A stretch of 64,000 bases of DNA from Arachnopeziza araneosa (taxonomy: Eukaryota; Ascomycota; Leotiomycetes; Helotiales; Arachnopezizaceae). Every line of letters begins with the position of its first letter. Positions within the stretch are counted from its first letter, which is position 1. Shown in pieces: positions 44,736-56,069 of this stretch. The notes under the pieces are model-generated. The model was not told where the DNA came from, ran no database searches, and saw only the letters and a list, made by a program, of their open reading frames with translations. The position numbers were made by a program, and so were the translations under genes. The stretch lies in assembly GCA_003988855.1 (NCBI GenBank), contig QYAI01000108.1:31356-95355 (forward strand), given 5' to 3'.

Positions 44736-45345
44736 TCAGGCCATAAGTGCCGTGATGCCAAGAAACTCTTGATTTTTCCCAAGCTCTTTCGGGTTGATAT
44801 CGAACGCCTCTTCAAACGCCGGAGCGAGATTATGAGCAGCACAGACTCGATAATCTCCACTCTCTTCCCTCTTTTTGATCCTCCATTCCAAGCGTTCCGT
44901 GAGCGTTTCCTCGATTAGCATCCCCAGAGTCTTCTCCTGTGGCAACCCCCCTTATCGACTTGCTCATCCGCCACACCCACCCCTCCTTTGTCTGCTTTCT
45001 TTTTCTTTCCCATTTGCTGACGGTCGAACTTTTGTTGTTTTCCACCACAATATTCTTGAGCATCTGGTCCTCCGTTTCGTAAAGTACGGCATACCAATGT
45101 AAGAGCATCAACAATATTATCTAGTCTCCTCTGAGACTCCTCGGCTTCTCTAAAGTTCCTCAGATCGTAAAGAAAAGCGTGGATCTTATACCACAGCTGG
45201 CGATTGGTTTTCACATCATGCACTTGAAACCGGTTTGCGGTGCGTTTGGATCTCCATGTTTTGTCCGGAGGTCTATCGAATTGATGCTTATGGTTGATGT
45301 GACTGCGCGTGGTAAGATATGGATGTTGGTCGAGGCTGTGATAGC
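44736..45345 (-). pseudogene. Probable frameshifted gene of unknown function
   Basis: Two long reading frames on the same strand look like halves of one soluble charged protein. The 5' frame (open from 45345; includes LWYKIHAFLYDL and RRLDNIVDALTLVCR and EYCGGKQQKFDRQQ) ends after a run of six G (44946-44951 as C on the + strand). The 3' frame (44945-44736; MLIEETLTERLEWRIKKREESGDY then AFDINPKELG) starts right at that run and would be in frame with one extra G. No good intron donor is seen there. I do not recognise the family. No ATG is seen at the proper 5' end, so the N-terminus may also be lost or lie in an upstream exon. Confidence 0.5.
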
Positions 45346-45942
45346 ATCACTTTCCGTTCGATAGCGATCGATGTCGATTGTGTTCTGCAGGTCAGATAGG
45401 TTGCTCGGCCCTATGAAATATATTCGGTGCTAGCTTGCGACTAATAACATGTAGCTTGTGACTCATAACCAAGTTCTTTTTAGTCTAGACTGGTACTAAA
45501 ATCAAAAGTGATGTTTTCATCAAAGACTTTAGCAAATTAGTGCGATTTTCCGAATTAAACTAATTCTTGCCGAGGTGTGAACATAGGGGAGGAGCGGCGA
45601 GGGAAAGCGTGCATAAAAGAGGGTTTTCACATCAGATTCTCTTCTGAAGAATCAACATCCTTTTACCCACCCATCAACGTACTTCCTTTTTCTTGAGGTT
45701 ACTTACCTTCGGGATGCTGATCCAACAACTCGTGACTTTAGCCTCTAGTATCTTGCACAGATATGTTCTACACAATCATAGTGCTATTAGCAAATTGGCG
45801 AAAAGCTGTGTATATGTTGGTATTGATATAGTAAGGTGAGTTTTTGTCAAGTCGCCCAACTCGATGTCTCAAGCTATTCTAGCTAACTAAATATATCCAG
45901 ATGTGAGGTCTCATAATGCGATCTCCTTTTCTTGTCGCATAT
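45346..45942. other. Gene-free interval
   Basis: About 600 bp, AT-rich, no ORF or repeat of note. Confidence 0.5.
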
Positions 45943-47128
45943 TCAACTCCCCGGCACCGGCCGACTCAACAATTCGCTCCAATCCTCGTTCTTGATATAA
46001 TCCTCAATACTAACCGTATCGACCCTATTTTTCAACTATAATACCATTAGTAACCATCCTGTCCCAAGTCCACAGAACATCAAACTCACATCTTTCGGGA
46101 AGATAACACTCTTGTCATCTCGCGCCCAGTATCCAAAGTCCATGGCATACGCATACATCTCGCCAATCTCTTCTCCGTATCCACCCGGCGCTACATCACT
46201 CAAGGTCTGCACGCTGCTCTTCTCAAATGCGGCTCTCACACCAGTAATCCGACTCCAGAGCGTGACGTAATCGGCCCATGGTAAGAGATTGTTGTAGGCA
46301 AGGAGGTGTGTACCAGGCGTTTCCTGAGACAGGGCGTGGACGAATTTTCCCGTCTCGGTGGGGACGAAGAGCGGGATTGGGACATCGCCGTTGCCGGGGA
46401 TCTTTAGGAGGAAGGATCCGTCTTTCGTCTTAATTCACATGAGTGTATTAGTCGAATAATTTTTCAGACGGGATAAGAACATGATGCATAGGTACCTTTT
46501 CCCACGGCACTGCCGCCTGTCCCCACTTCCAATTCGTAACAAACAGACCCAGTTGGATAAGACTCGTTTTCTTGGCCACCTCGGGGTACTCCTCGTTGAT
46601 GTAGTCGACCACCACAGCCTTGCTATCGAAATGATACACACCCGTATACACACCTTTGCTCCACTTACTAGCGTGGCTCAGCGTGCTCCAGATGAACAGT
46701 TCCAGACCCGGTACCGTCGCAACCGCATCCGCAATATTCTTCCCCTGTTGAACTTCCAGCTCAAAGCACCACTCTCTGAGAGTCTGACCGGGCTTCAGTT
46801 TCGCGATATCTGCGGCCGTAGGCAGAGCGAAGGCGTTGGAGAAGGCAGTGTTTCCGAAGATCACGTCGGCTCCGACAAAGGCTGCTTTCAGAGACGCGAC
46901 ATCGTCGATGTCTGCTTGTACCATCTCAACGCCTCTGGAGATGAGTGCCTGGCTCGCTGCGCCCGATACGGAGCGGCTGAGGCCACGGATCTTGTAGCTA
47001 GGATCGTTGAGGAAGGCTGAAGCGACGGCTCCCCCCTGAACAAAAGATCAGTCTGGCGTTGTGGATGTGGTTCGAACTTAAGCTACCTGATTTCCGGTGA
47101 TACCGACAATAACTATGAGTTTTGTCAT
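45943..47128 (-). CDS. NmrA-like NAD(P)-binding protein
   Basis: Four exons: 47128-47087, 47035-46496, 46428-46090, 46035-45943; 337 aa. The 14-codon first exon joins to give IVIVGITGNQGGAVA, the GxxGxxG dinucleotide motif of NmrA/HSCARG proteins, with GLSRS at the end of beta 2. DVIFGNTAFSN and LELFIWSTLSHASKWSKG are typical of the group. The catalytic Tyr-Lys of SDRs is not kept, as usual for NmrA. Members act as NADP-redox sensors or isoflavone-reductase-like enzymes. Not obviously tied to the polyketide cluster. Confidence 0.9.
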
Positions 47129-47685
47129 TTCAAAGTCTAGCGCCGAGTGCGACTTTTTCAAGTGAGCTGTTTAATATTTAATTACTCGCTTCAGGTCACA
47201 AATCTAGAAGTTATGATGAATGTTGACTTTCCAGAGTAGGCTCACTCTTCTTATATCAACCGAATCTCGGTCTTTCGAAGTTCGAAAATAATTAATAATC
47301 ATTTTCATTCCACTATCTGTAATCCACATGCAGGCCAAGGCTATCCATTCCGTATGCCATCACTTCTCTGTCCTCCAGCACATAAATAGTAATCAAACAG
47401 TGCTGGCTCGGCTCGGCGCTTAATTGACGTGCTTTAAAGCCGCTCCAGTGCTTTCAAACTCGTGTCATTGATTAATCATCTACTAGAAAAACATAACATC
47501 ATGGATGAAGTCTCGGAATCAAAGTGGAAGGAGTGGCTATGTGTGGGTTCGATTCTCAGACTTCGGCTCCTGGTGGCAGCACCTTCTTCCTGGCTACTTT
47601 AATGCCATACACTGATTCCACCACCCAACAAACAACCCTACGCTGGAATGAATTCTCGGGATTGTGTATTCAGTAGGGCTACCCC
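47129..47685. other. Gene-free interval between NmrA-like and ankyrin-kinase genes
   Basis: 557 bp containing the NmrA-like promoter and the 3' end of the ankyrin-kinase gene. Nothing further seen. Confidence 0.5.
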
Positions 47686-50600
47686 CTACAGCCGAGACCC
47701 CCTTTCGAGTTGGCCAACATCTGCACATCCGAAAATCTCAAGCCGTGTTTTCGCACCGTTCGCGCGAAGGAGATCAACCATCGCTTGAGTGCGCTGCTCA
47801 TACGCAACTTCTTCCTTGTTTGCGCCTCCGGCAAACCGAATTTCGGTGAGCAGCTCTTGGTCAGACGGCTGCCATCGAGAGATGGATTTATCCCAATCCC
47901 TACCATACGCTACTTCCAAGGGGGTCAGGGCGCTGTTGATGATGGCTGAAGCTTTTTGGTTCTTGTCCAAGCTTGTCGGGTCGCTTGTGAAAGTAAGAGA
48001 TAGTAAATCAGCACTTGACCCTGTTGAGAAAATAGAGAAGGCGTTGATATCCGCCCCTTCATCCAGGAGGATCTGTGCAGCTTCTACATTCCCATTCGCG
48101 GCAGCGTGATGAAGCGGTGTCATGAAAACATCATCGTATTCAGCAAGCCGTTCTTGTATCGCCAGATCACCTTCCCGACACTGTTTCGTATATTGGATAG
48201 CCTCCTGCAATATGCCCGCGTTAAGGTTCTTCTGCTGGCTGAATTCAGAACGGCGGCATATGGCACGGAGGTAATTAGGATCGTGCACTGCGGTAAAAGT
48301 GAAACTCAACAGCTGCAGAAGATCGAATTCCTGCTTCTTGGGTAATGGACTCGTCAAGGCCTGTGGAAATTTTCGAAAGATGGATCGCATGATTGTTTCA
48401 GCAGTCAAAGAATTGCCCTTGGCAACGCAAGACACCACAGCGTGTTGTACGTCTTCAAATGACGGGCCGTAATCAAGGAGAACATCTGCAAGGTCGGAAT
48501 TGTTCCAGGTCACAGCGCTTGTTAGTGGTCCCTTTCCTAGGGTGTTTGTATCTTTTAGACTCACGCCTGCGTCGATGAGCAGGGAAACAATATCTTTCAG
48601 GTCTTCTCGCGGCTCAGCTTGGCGACAGCCGATATGAGAGAGAAATAGTGTACCGAAATCATCACACGATGTGAGGGGTTTAGAGATGTGACGCAGCACC
48701 GTTTCGATCATTTTTTTGCTGTATGTCACAAGGCCTATGCCGAGAATGCCTTTCAGATCAGGTGAAAGGGGAAAGTTTCCAGAGGATGATAATTCCCCGG
48801 TATCGCTCGCTGTATGGTCTGCGGAGTTCTTAGGTAGACTTTCTTGTGTGTTGAATACCTTACTCAGGTAATGATCGGCAATCTCGACATCATCGGCATC
48901 CAACGCCCAATGGAGTAGCACTCTTTCATCAGTACCCAGTCCGTTCTTCTCAAAAGACTCCATGGCAGATGAAGCAAATCGCAAGGTGTCTTGATGCTCC
49001 CAGTGCACGTATCTGTACATAGGCTGTACGTAGAATCCAACGAGTGAACAATAGAGATCTTGAACAACGGGCAGATTTCCCGAATTCTCAACAGCCCACG
49101 GCATCAAAACCTCAAGAAGGGGCAGAGAATGCATTTCCATCCCTACTCGCAAAGGACTCCCAGCATATTCGACCGTATGATTTAGGTCTGCACCATGTAT
49201 TAGTAGAATAAGAGTAGCTTCCAGGTCTCCACATCGGATGGACAAATGCAAGGCAGTTCCAAGACCGTAGATGAAATAGTCGGAATGGTCTTGCAGCAGG
49301 TCGAGGTTATTTGAAGATACTATTTCTGGATCTGCACCTCTTTCAAGGAGGAAGGTCAAGATTTTTTCCGTGTCGTAGGAACAAAACACCATATGGAGCA
49401 CCCCAGCCCCAAGCTCTCTCCTAGCATTTATATTGGAGCCCTTATCGAGCAAGTACCGAGCAACGGCAAGTTGACCATTTCGCACTGCATAGTGAAATGG
49501 AGTCTCGGATTTGGCATTGGGGATATCTACTGTAAAGTTGAACTTCTCGATGAGTTCCTGGCAGACCGTGATAGCCCCAAGGTAGGCCGCTTGATGAAGG
49601 CGAGTGGTTCCCGGCTCGCATAATGTGGCTTTGGCAGCGGGATCCAAGTCAAGAACATCTTCAAAGAACTCTGCTGGGTACGGGCTGATTTGTTCCGATG
49701 AGAGTAGAGCAGCAACTTTCTGTCTCGTCTCTTTGATTGTGGCTACCGCCTCGTTAAATCTTATTGGAGAGATGTTTTTCAAACAGTTTCTAGCCCTGAT
49801 AGATCCGTGCCGCATTGAGTTTACGAGCCAATCCTCTAGTAAAACTTGGTCTGTCGGACCGTGAGACTTCAAGAAAGTCACCGCTTTCGGAGCAAGACTC
49901 TGTGCTATTGGATTGCCCAAACCTGCAGCTGTCCAAATTTCAGCTGCTCCAGCTTCAAGAGAGTCTTTGTCGGACAGGACAGGGGGTAGGTGACCCGCAT
50001 TAGGATAGAATCCCTGCCAATGACAGACCCCTAGTGCTAGGTTGTACCACGCTCGCTCCGACTTTGTTGCGGCTCTCTGGGCGTTTTTAGTAAGCTGTTC
50101 GCAGATCAAGGAGCGAAAGCTGGCTGGCGTAGTTCGAAGAAGGTATACAAAGTGTGGAAACTATAACGGAGAGTGTTGAGCTTAAGTTTTTAAATATGTC
50201 TGGACATTTCTTACCCTAGCGTCTGTGATGCCCAAGTTTCCTTCCTCTAAGAGCTTAGGCTTAGGACTTCTGAAGGAAAGTCAGTGTCAATCAGTACAAA
50301 ACATATGAGAAGACTAGTATCACTGTATTGGATTTGAGCCGCTCGGGCGCAGTATATTGACAATTTCATGAAAGCCAGCAGCTCGAGCAGTGGGGTCGTA
50401 ACAAAGTGTCATCTCAAGAACCTTTTGAATCTTAGTAGAGTCTACATCACTCTTGGGACGATCTTTCAGAGTATCGATCGCGAGCTGAAGAAGTGTATTT
50501 TCTCTCTTCTTGAGTGTCAGAAAGTCTGCCTTGTTCAAAGGCCCTGCAGGAGTTGTTGTCGGCTTTGAAGACACATTCTTGCGAGCAGAATCCCAGAATA

Positions 50601-51674
50601 GCTGTTTATAGGGCATCTTGCCATTGCACATGATTCGCCAGACTGTGAGACCATAAGAGTACATGTCCATTCTTTGAAGACTCAGCGCGTCCATTTCTCC
50701 AGCTTTCTCGGGAGCATCCCAAGGTGGCGAGTACCCTCGAAATCTCTGCTTTGGACAGTTTGGATTGTCAAAGACGCCAATGAGAGCCGATCCTGTTTCA
50801 TGTAAGGTTGGCAAATCTTGGATATTGTTTTTCTCCAGATCATAGCTTCAAACTGCAAGTTCGAAACCAACAATTAGAAACAAATGACTTACCAAAGTCG
50901 CCAATTTTCGCACGCATGGCAGTTGCCTGACGCTTCTCGTGCATCTGGTCTCGGAAAAAGAAGATATTTCTGCAGCAGTTAAAGCGGAAATCAAGATATT
51001 ATCTCATCCAAATGCGCATACTCGCTCTTAACGTCTCCGTGAACAATTCCGCATTGACTCAAGAAAGACAGACCCTCTGCCACATCAACACAAATCTGGA
51101 CTTTAGCATCAGCGTGGAGTATCAACCTATCCGTATCCTGGAAATCCGCGACCGTGCCCAGATCCGCGTACTCCAAAATCAACGAGGGCGCCAATGCATC
51201 CGCATTGTTGGAATTGGTATCCCACATGAACGAATGCAGGTGGACAATGTTTGGGTGTTTCCGCAGGGGCGCATGGCAAGACACGTTTAACTCCATCACA
51301 GCATCGTAGAGCCGGCCTTCGAACTCGCTGTCGCCTGCTCTCACGGATGGTTGCTTTACGACGACGAATCTCTTGCGCGGATCAAAGTCTTCGTCCGAAC
51401 CGCTCAGATGATGTGGGAAGGTTGTGTTGGAGACACGACGGACGACGAACGAGCCGCCTTCGCCGAGAAGCAGGGTCTCCACGCAAGATGGTGAGCCTAC
51501 CACAGTACTCTTGCCAACAGCACCAGATAATCTGATCTGTAATTTTGCAAACGCTTCGATATCAATAATACCGAGAAAGTCTTTGGAATCTGACTGGCCG
51601 TTGCTGGTATCAGTATCGTCGGAATCAGAGTCGTTGGACTGTGCAAAGACTCGCTGGAGGGTTGATGAAGCCAT
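47686..51674 (-). CDS. Protein kinase fused to ankyrin repeats
   Basis: Proposed exons 51674-51022, 50969-50893, 50792-50324, 50269-50215, 50160-47686; about 1242 aa. The acceptor at 50793 is the least certain; an alternative would add about 18 residues to the activation loop. Kinase part: LLLGEGGSFVV (Gly-loop), FVVVKQP (Lys), HGDVKSEN (catalytic loop near 212-219, HGD instead of HRD), KIGDFG, WDAPE, then SYGLTVWRIM. The long last exon (about 824 aa) carries many ankyrin motifs, such as TPFHYAVRNGQLAVARYLLDKG and TPLHHAAANGNVEAAQILLDEG. Kinase plus ankyrin architecture is typical of fungal signalling and non-self-recognition proteins. Divergent from the pseudokinase gene at 52081 over 406 bp. 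Confidence 0.85.
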
Positions 51675-52080
51675 CCCTGAACTCGCAATAACTTCTTAAC
51701 ACCTCAATGATAGGATCGCGCCTGTGTAACTAATGGCACAATGATATGTCTGATATAAGAGCAGAATATCGACTTGCTGGATCCTCACATCCAAACTTTC
51801 GCTGCCTAAAGAGATACAGGTGTGGATGACAAGTTTTCGTAGCCTTGCTGTTCTGGAGGTGGGGTACTCTGCAGTGCAACTGGCCATCAAGAGCCAGGTT
51901 ATGCGCCACGATTTCTGTAACATCGGGCTTTGCCAGTGTATAACCGCAGCCTTCTCTTATTGATCACGACACTTCTCTCCGGCCACAAAACAACCTGACG
52001 TGTCACGATAAAGACCTACAACAAAGTCATTGATACTCAACCTCGACTGTATCTTCAGTACGGAACAAAAGCCGTCTACA
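51675..52080. promoter_or_regulatory. Shared promoter of ankyrin-kinase and HeLo-like/pseudokinase genes
   Basis: 406 bp between divergent ATGs. No specific operator motif recognised. Confidence 0.4.
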
Positions 52081-53931
52081 ATGGCAGAAGCTCTATCCGG
52101 AATCCAATCTGCCGCAGCGATTGTCGACTGCGTCCGACTGTGCCACAAAGCATACAGGAACGTCTCGGCTTTCATCCAGGCTATCAGGGAGATGGGCCAC
52201 GATGTCGCTGAGCTCCAGCAGCAATTCAAGGAAGAAGAATGTCGGATGTGGACGTTTGCGCTAGCACGCAACCTTGTGGTGGATGAAGACCACCCGATGG
52301 ATGTTGTGGCCACGAGCTTGCCTCAGTTCTGGATCGAGGTCGTAGATACTCGCCTTGCAATGGTCAAGAAACACATCGAGGAAGCAGAGGAGCTTGTCAA
52401 CCGATATCTGGGCATAGCTCCCACAAATGAAGCCGCACAAGCCCAGCGGCCAACACCGGACGCCAGTGTTAGTAAAGCAACTTGAGCCTGACATTTAACT
52501 ATACTTACTGCTATACAGTCTACAGCAGAGAACCCAGTTACCGAACCCAAGGTGGTGACGAGATATACTCTCGAGAGACGGCCAACGGACTCACCTGGTA
52601 TCTTGCTCGCGCAGACAACATTCGAGACGCACTCGACAGCGCTCCAGAACTCAGGTTTCCGGATGAAGCTCCGATGGTCATTCCAAGACAAGAAGATCCT
52701 GGAGAAGACGATCCAGAAGTTGGAAAAGGACAACGACGTGCTCTGGAAACTCATCGAGCCCAACCAGATGAACATGATGGCCGACGCCGTATCAAGCCGG
52801 ATGTCATCCGCAGACTTGAAGCTCATCTCAGCAAGAGCCAACACGGGCCAGCATGACGCGGTGAGGCAAGAGTACGAGAAGAGGATGCAGGAGCAAGCCC
52901 AAGCCCGCGACTTCATCAGCTCGCTCGACCACGAGACGACATCTCAGAAGCTGAGCCGGAGTCTCGACATCTCGCTCTTCCCAGAGACCCAGAGCGCCTC
53001 GCTACCAGACAAGCGGACCAGGACGCTGACAACGTACCAGCGCAACGGCGACGCGGTCGAGGTGCTCGTCGAGTGGAAAGAGTGGAACCCCAACCTCATC
53101 ACCCGCAACGAGGTCCTCACGCGGGTCAGCGACATCGTGGCCATCCTGTCGTCGCCCCCAAGGTGCCTGCCCAACATGCTCTCATCGCCGGGCTTCTTCG
53201 AGGACCACCGGGGGAACAGCCGGGGCACGCGGTGGGTGGGCATCGTGTACGACACGGCGCCAGTAGGGCCACAGCCCAAGGTCCGCACGCTGCGCGATCT
53301 CCTGGCGCGGCCCACGGGGGGGCAGAGGGAGGCGTGGAAACCGCCGCTGGGGGATCGATTCCAGCTGGCGCACCGCCTGGCCGAGACGCTGCTGGCGGTG
53401 CACAACTGCGGGTGGTTACACAAGGGGCTCCGGCCTGAGAACGTCGTCTTCTTCTCCGTGGCAAAGACGGTACATGACCCCTATCTCCTGGGCTGGGACG
53501 CATCGCGCTCCTCGCAGCGAGGGCAGAAGACGGAACCCGTGGTCTCCTGGCACGCCGATCTGGAGCTCTACCAGCACCCGCTGTGGTTTGAGGAGTCCTC
53601 CTCCTCCTCCTCCTCTTCAGCCGCCGAGGCATCGCGGTACCGCATCGAGTTCGACCACTACCAGCTGGGCTGCGTGCTCCTCGAGATCGGCCTCTGGTGC
53701 TTGATCGGAGAGCTGAAGCAGGCCACACGAGAGGTCTTTGCCGGGCCAGCGTGGCGGGACGAGTGGCAGCGCTACCTGGAGCAGAAGACGACGCTGCTGG
53801 AGGTGCCCATGGGCCGCATCTACGCCACCGTCGTTTTGCACCTGTTGCGCAGCGGCCGGGATGCGACGACGGGCAGCAACGTGGAGTACTGGGATGCCGT
53901 CGTCCGCCAGCTGGGCAAATGTCGAGCGTGA
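52081..53931 (+). CDS. Putative HeLo-like N-terminus fused to a pseudokinase domain (DUF7580-like)
   Basis: Two exons, 52081-52467 and 52519-53931; 599 aa. N-terminal helical region (AEALSGIQSAAAIVDCVRLC and a following FIQAI...ELQQQF) resembles HeLo/HET-S-like N-terminal domains in pattern. The middle is charged and helical (KKILEKTIQKLEKDNDVLWKL). The C-terminal half looks like a protein kinase: HNCGWLHKGLRPENVVFF stands at the catalytic loop (residues 424-440) but lacks the HRD aspartate, and DFG is replaced by LGWD. It is thus likely an inactive kinase fold. A Ser run (about eight residues) is coded by a TCC microsatellite at 53597-53621. The last kilobase is much more GC-rich than the first. 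Confidence 0.83.
53597..53621. repeat. In-frame TCC microsatellite (poly-Ser)
   Basis: Runs of TCC/TCT within the pseudokinase gene coding for about eight serines. Confidence 0.85.
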
Positions 53932-54928
53932 AACGTAGAGTCTCTCCCACCTCTTACCCATCCAATCACCACAGCATCATGGAAACTTAAGGTTAATATC
54001 CAGTCCGCCCGGGGTCTGTTTTAGAGTTGGAGGGTGTAGGAGAGGGAGATATACTGTGGGTGCCGCTTGGGTATGGGGTAGCGATACTTACATACCTGGC
54101 TTCATACCACCCGTCACTCCAACCCGGTCCTCTCTTATCGCCATCCCATCACTCCTCCTGCCAAGCCCCGCCCAGGTACCCGCGGCTATCTCCAAATCCC
54201 CATCACCACCCGCCGATGGGTGTCTAAGCCCCACTCGGGGACCCGGTCGATCTCGTCGATTCTGAGGCGGCTGGATATTGACTCCGCGCTCAGATGTCAG
54301 GTTAATATATCCTCCTATTTTTAGCGCCGCAGGAGGCAGCCAGCGAGAGCGGATAACCAGTTTTTGCTCTCGATATTGATTGCTGATAGCGTCCAGATCA
54401 CGTACGTTCGCGCTATTAATAGCAGATAGCAGAGTCGAGGTCACGCCATTTCTACAGGTGAAAGGCTTTGTCGGGGATGTTCATTCTCAACATGTACACA
54501 CTTGTCATTGATTTGAGTTGTATAGTTTTCAATTGATATATGTAATTTTAACGGGTAAATAAATCATGGCTGCCTGCCTTGGTGTGCCAACATGGCAATT
54601 GGGTTGCATTACTCAAGATTTCATTCTCATTCCACGCTCAGATGGTCGGTTCACTTGCATCTCCCATCCACTTCTCGAAGACTTTAACAACGTACTCTCA
54701 TCAAATCATAAGCTTCATGCCACAAGTCTTTGCCTGATAACGAGTGTTTCGCCTCTTTGGCTACCGTGCTCCCATCGAATATAGTTGAGCCGTGCGCCGT
54801 TCTATCGCCGTGAGGCAAGTCGACGAGACTTTACCTCATCAGTGAGCGTATTATTGGTGTAGTGTACTCCATCTCTGAGTATCTCTTGTCCCATCTCATC
54901 TCATATCTTATCCCATCTCATATCTCAT
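53932..54928. other. Gene-free 1 kb region
   Basis: No supported gene. Imperfect ATCTCATCTC-type repeats at about 54868-54930. Confidence 0.5.
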
Positions 54929-56069
54929 TCAAGGATGATAAAACGTCTCATGTCTCGTTCCCGTCCCCTTTTCGATCCCCAATTTCTGGTTCCTGATTTC
55001 GGTCGCAGCAAACAACGCAGGGAGCGGACTAACAGGCAGGGGCCACTCGTCTTCGTCCTCTGAGCTGTATGTCCTGGTCATACTCTTAGGGCTAAGTAGC
55101 TCATTCCCAACCGGTTCCCGTGCTGGCAATTCTACTATCTCCGTACTCTCTAGCTCCTTCGGCTCTAGACTCTCAGAATGCAATTGCGCTTTCTCGGCTA
55201 CTGGTGTAGAGAGTGTTGATGAGGCATCATTGAACTCTTTTTCTTTGGACTCCATCGGAGTATGGGGTGGAGAGGCTTGGGGTGGTCGTAGCTGCGCGTT
55301 TCGCCGACGGGTAAAGTAGACGACAACGAAGATGGTGGCAAATCCGAGAACGGTACCAACAATAGGGCCAACAATCCAGGTAAGATTGAGAGCGCCCGGG
55401 TGATTGCCTTCATGACGGGATGTATCCGAAATCGATGTGGCGTTTGCTATGGCGGCGGAGATGGATGATGCTGCTGCTACAGATGCTGAGAGATGTCAGA
55501 AGAGTTTTGAACGGAGAGATAATTGCTTACACGCTGATCTTCTAGACGACAATGCCGAGCACCAACTTGCCGTCGTGCATCGAGACTCCCAATCCGAACC
55601 ATTCCATGTATGAGTGGTAGGTGCGGGAGTAATAGCTGGAGTTGCTGTGGTTGTACTATAAGACATTGTTGCTGTTGAAGCCACTAGCGCCGCTGAGATC
55701 CTAGAAGCATCTGACTGAAGATCTTGAATTCTTCGTGAGACCGTCGAATTTGCGCACAAGTTCAAGACCCCAACCATCTCATTCTCGAGGTTTTCGGCGT
55801 CAGGCGTCTGGCCGATATTGATATTATATGTAAGGATGCATTGCTGGCAGATACTACAATCGGTGATGAAGGTAGAATTCGCAACGCATGCCGTCGAACT
55901 ATTGAATGACTCGTACTCTGATTTGCAAGACGCTACTCCCATTAGTCGCATCATCAATCTCGCGCGGATTATACTCACGGCATTCTGGAGTACAATACGA
56001 CGAAGGAAGATCTGAAGAATCCATCTGTCGCACCGCCAACAGTGCAGCGAGGATCTGTGGAATCCACAT
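54929..56069 (-). CDS. Cys-rich single-pass membrane protein, fungal type
   Basis: Three exons: 56069-55979, 55932-55531, 55485-54929; 349 aa. N-terminal hydrophobic signal (MWIPQILAALLAV). Cysteine-rich ectodomain (CTPECPSCKSEYESF, then DCSICQQCIL) with sequons NSS, NST. A Ser/Thr/Ala-rich stalk, then one membrane helix WIVGPIVGTVLGFATIFVVVYF followed by the basic stop RRR, and an acidic, proline-containing cytosolic tail of about 130 residues. This layout fits the many fungal WSC- or mid2-like surface sensors, but no named domain is certain. Predicted plasma membrane. Confidence 0.8.

Noticed and set aside
53126..53950. 274-codon minus-strand ORF opposite the pseudokinase gene
   Set aside because: Arg/Pro/Ala-rich translation typical of the antisense of GC-rich coding DNA.
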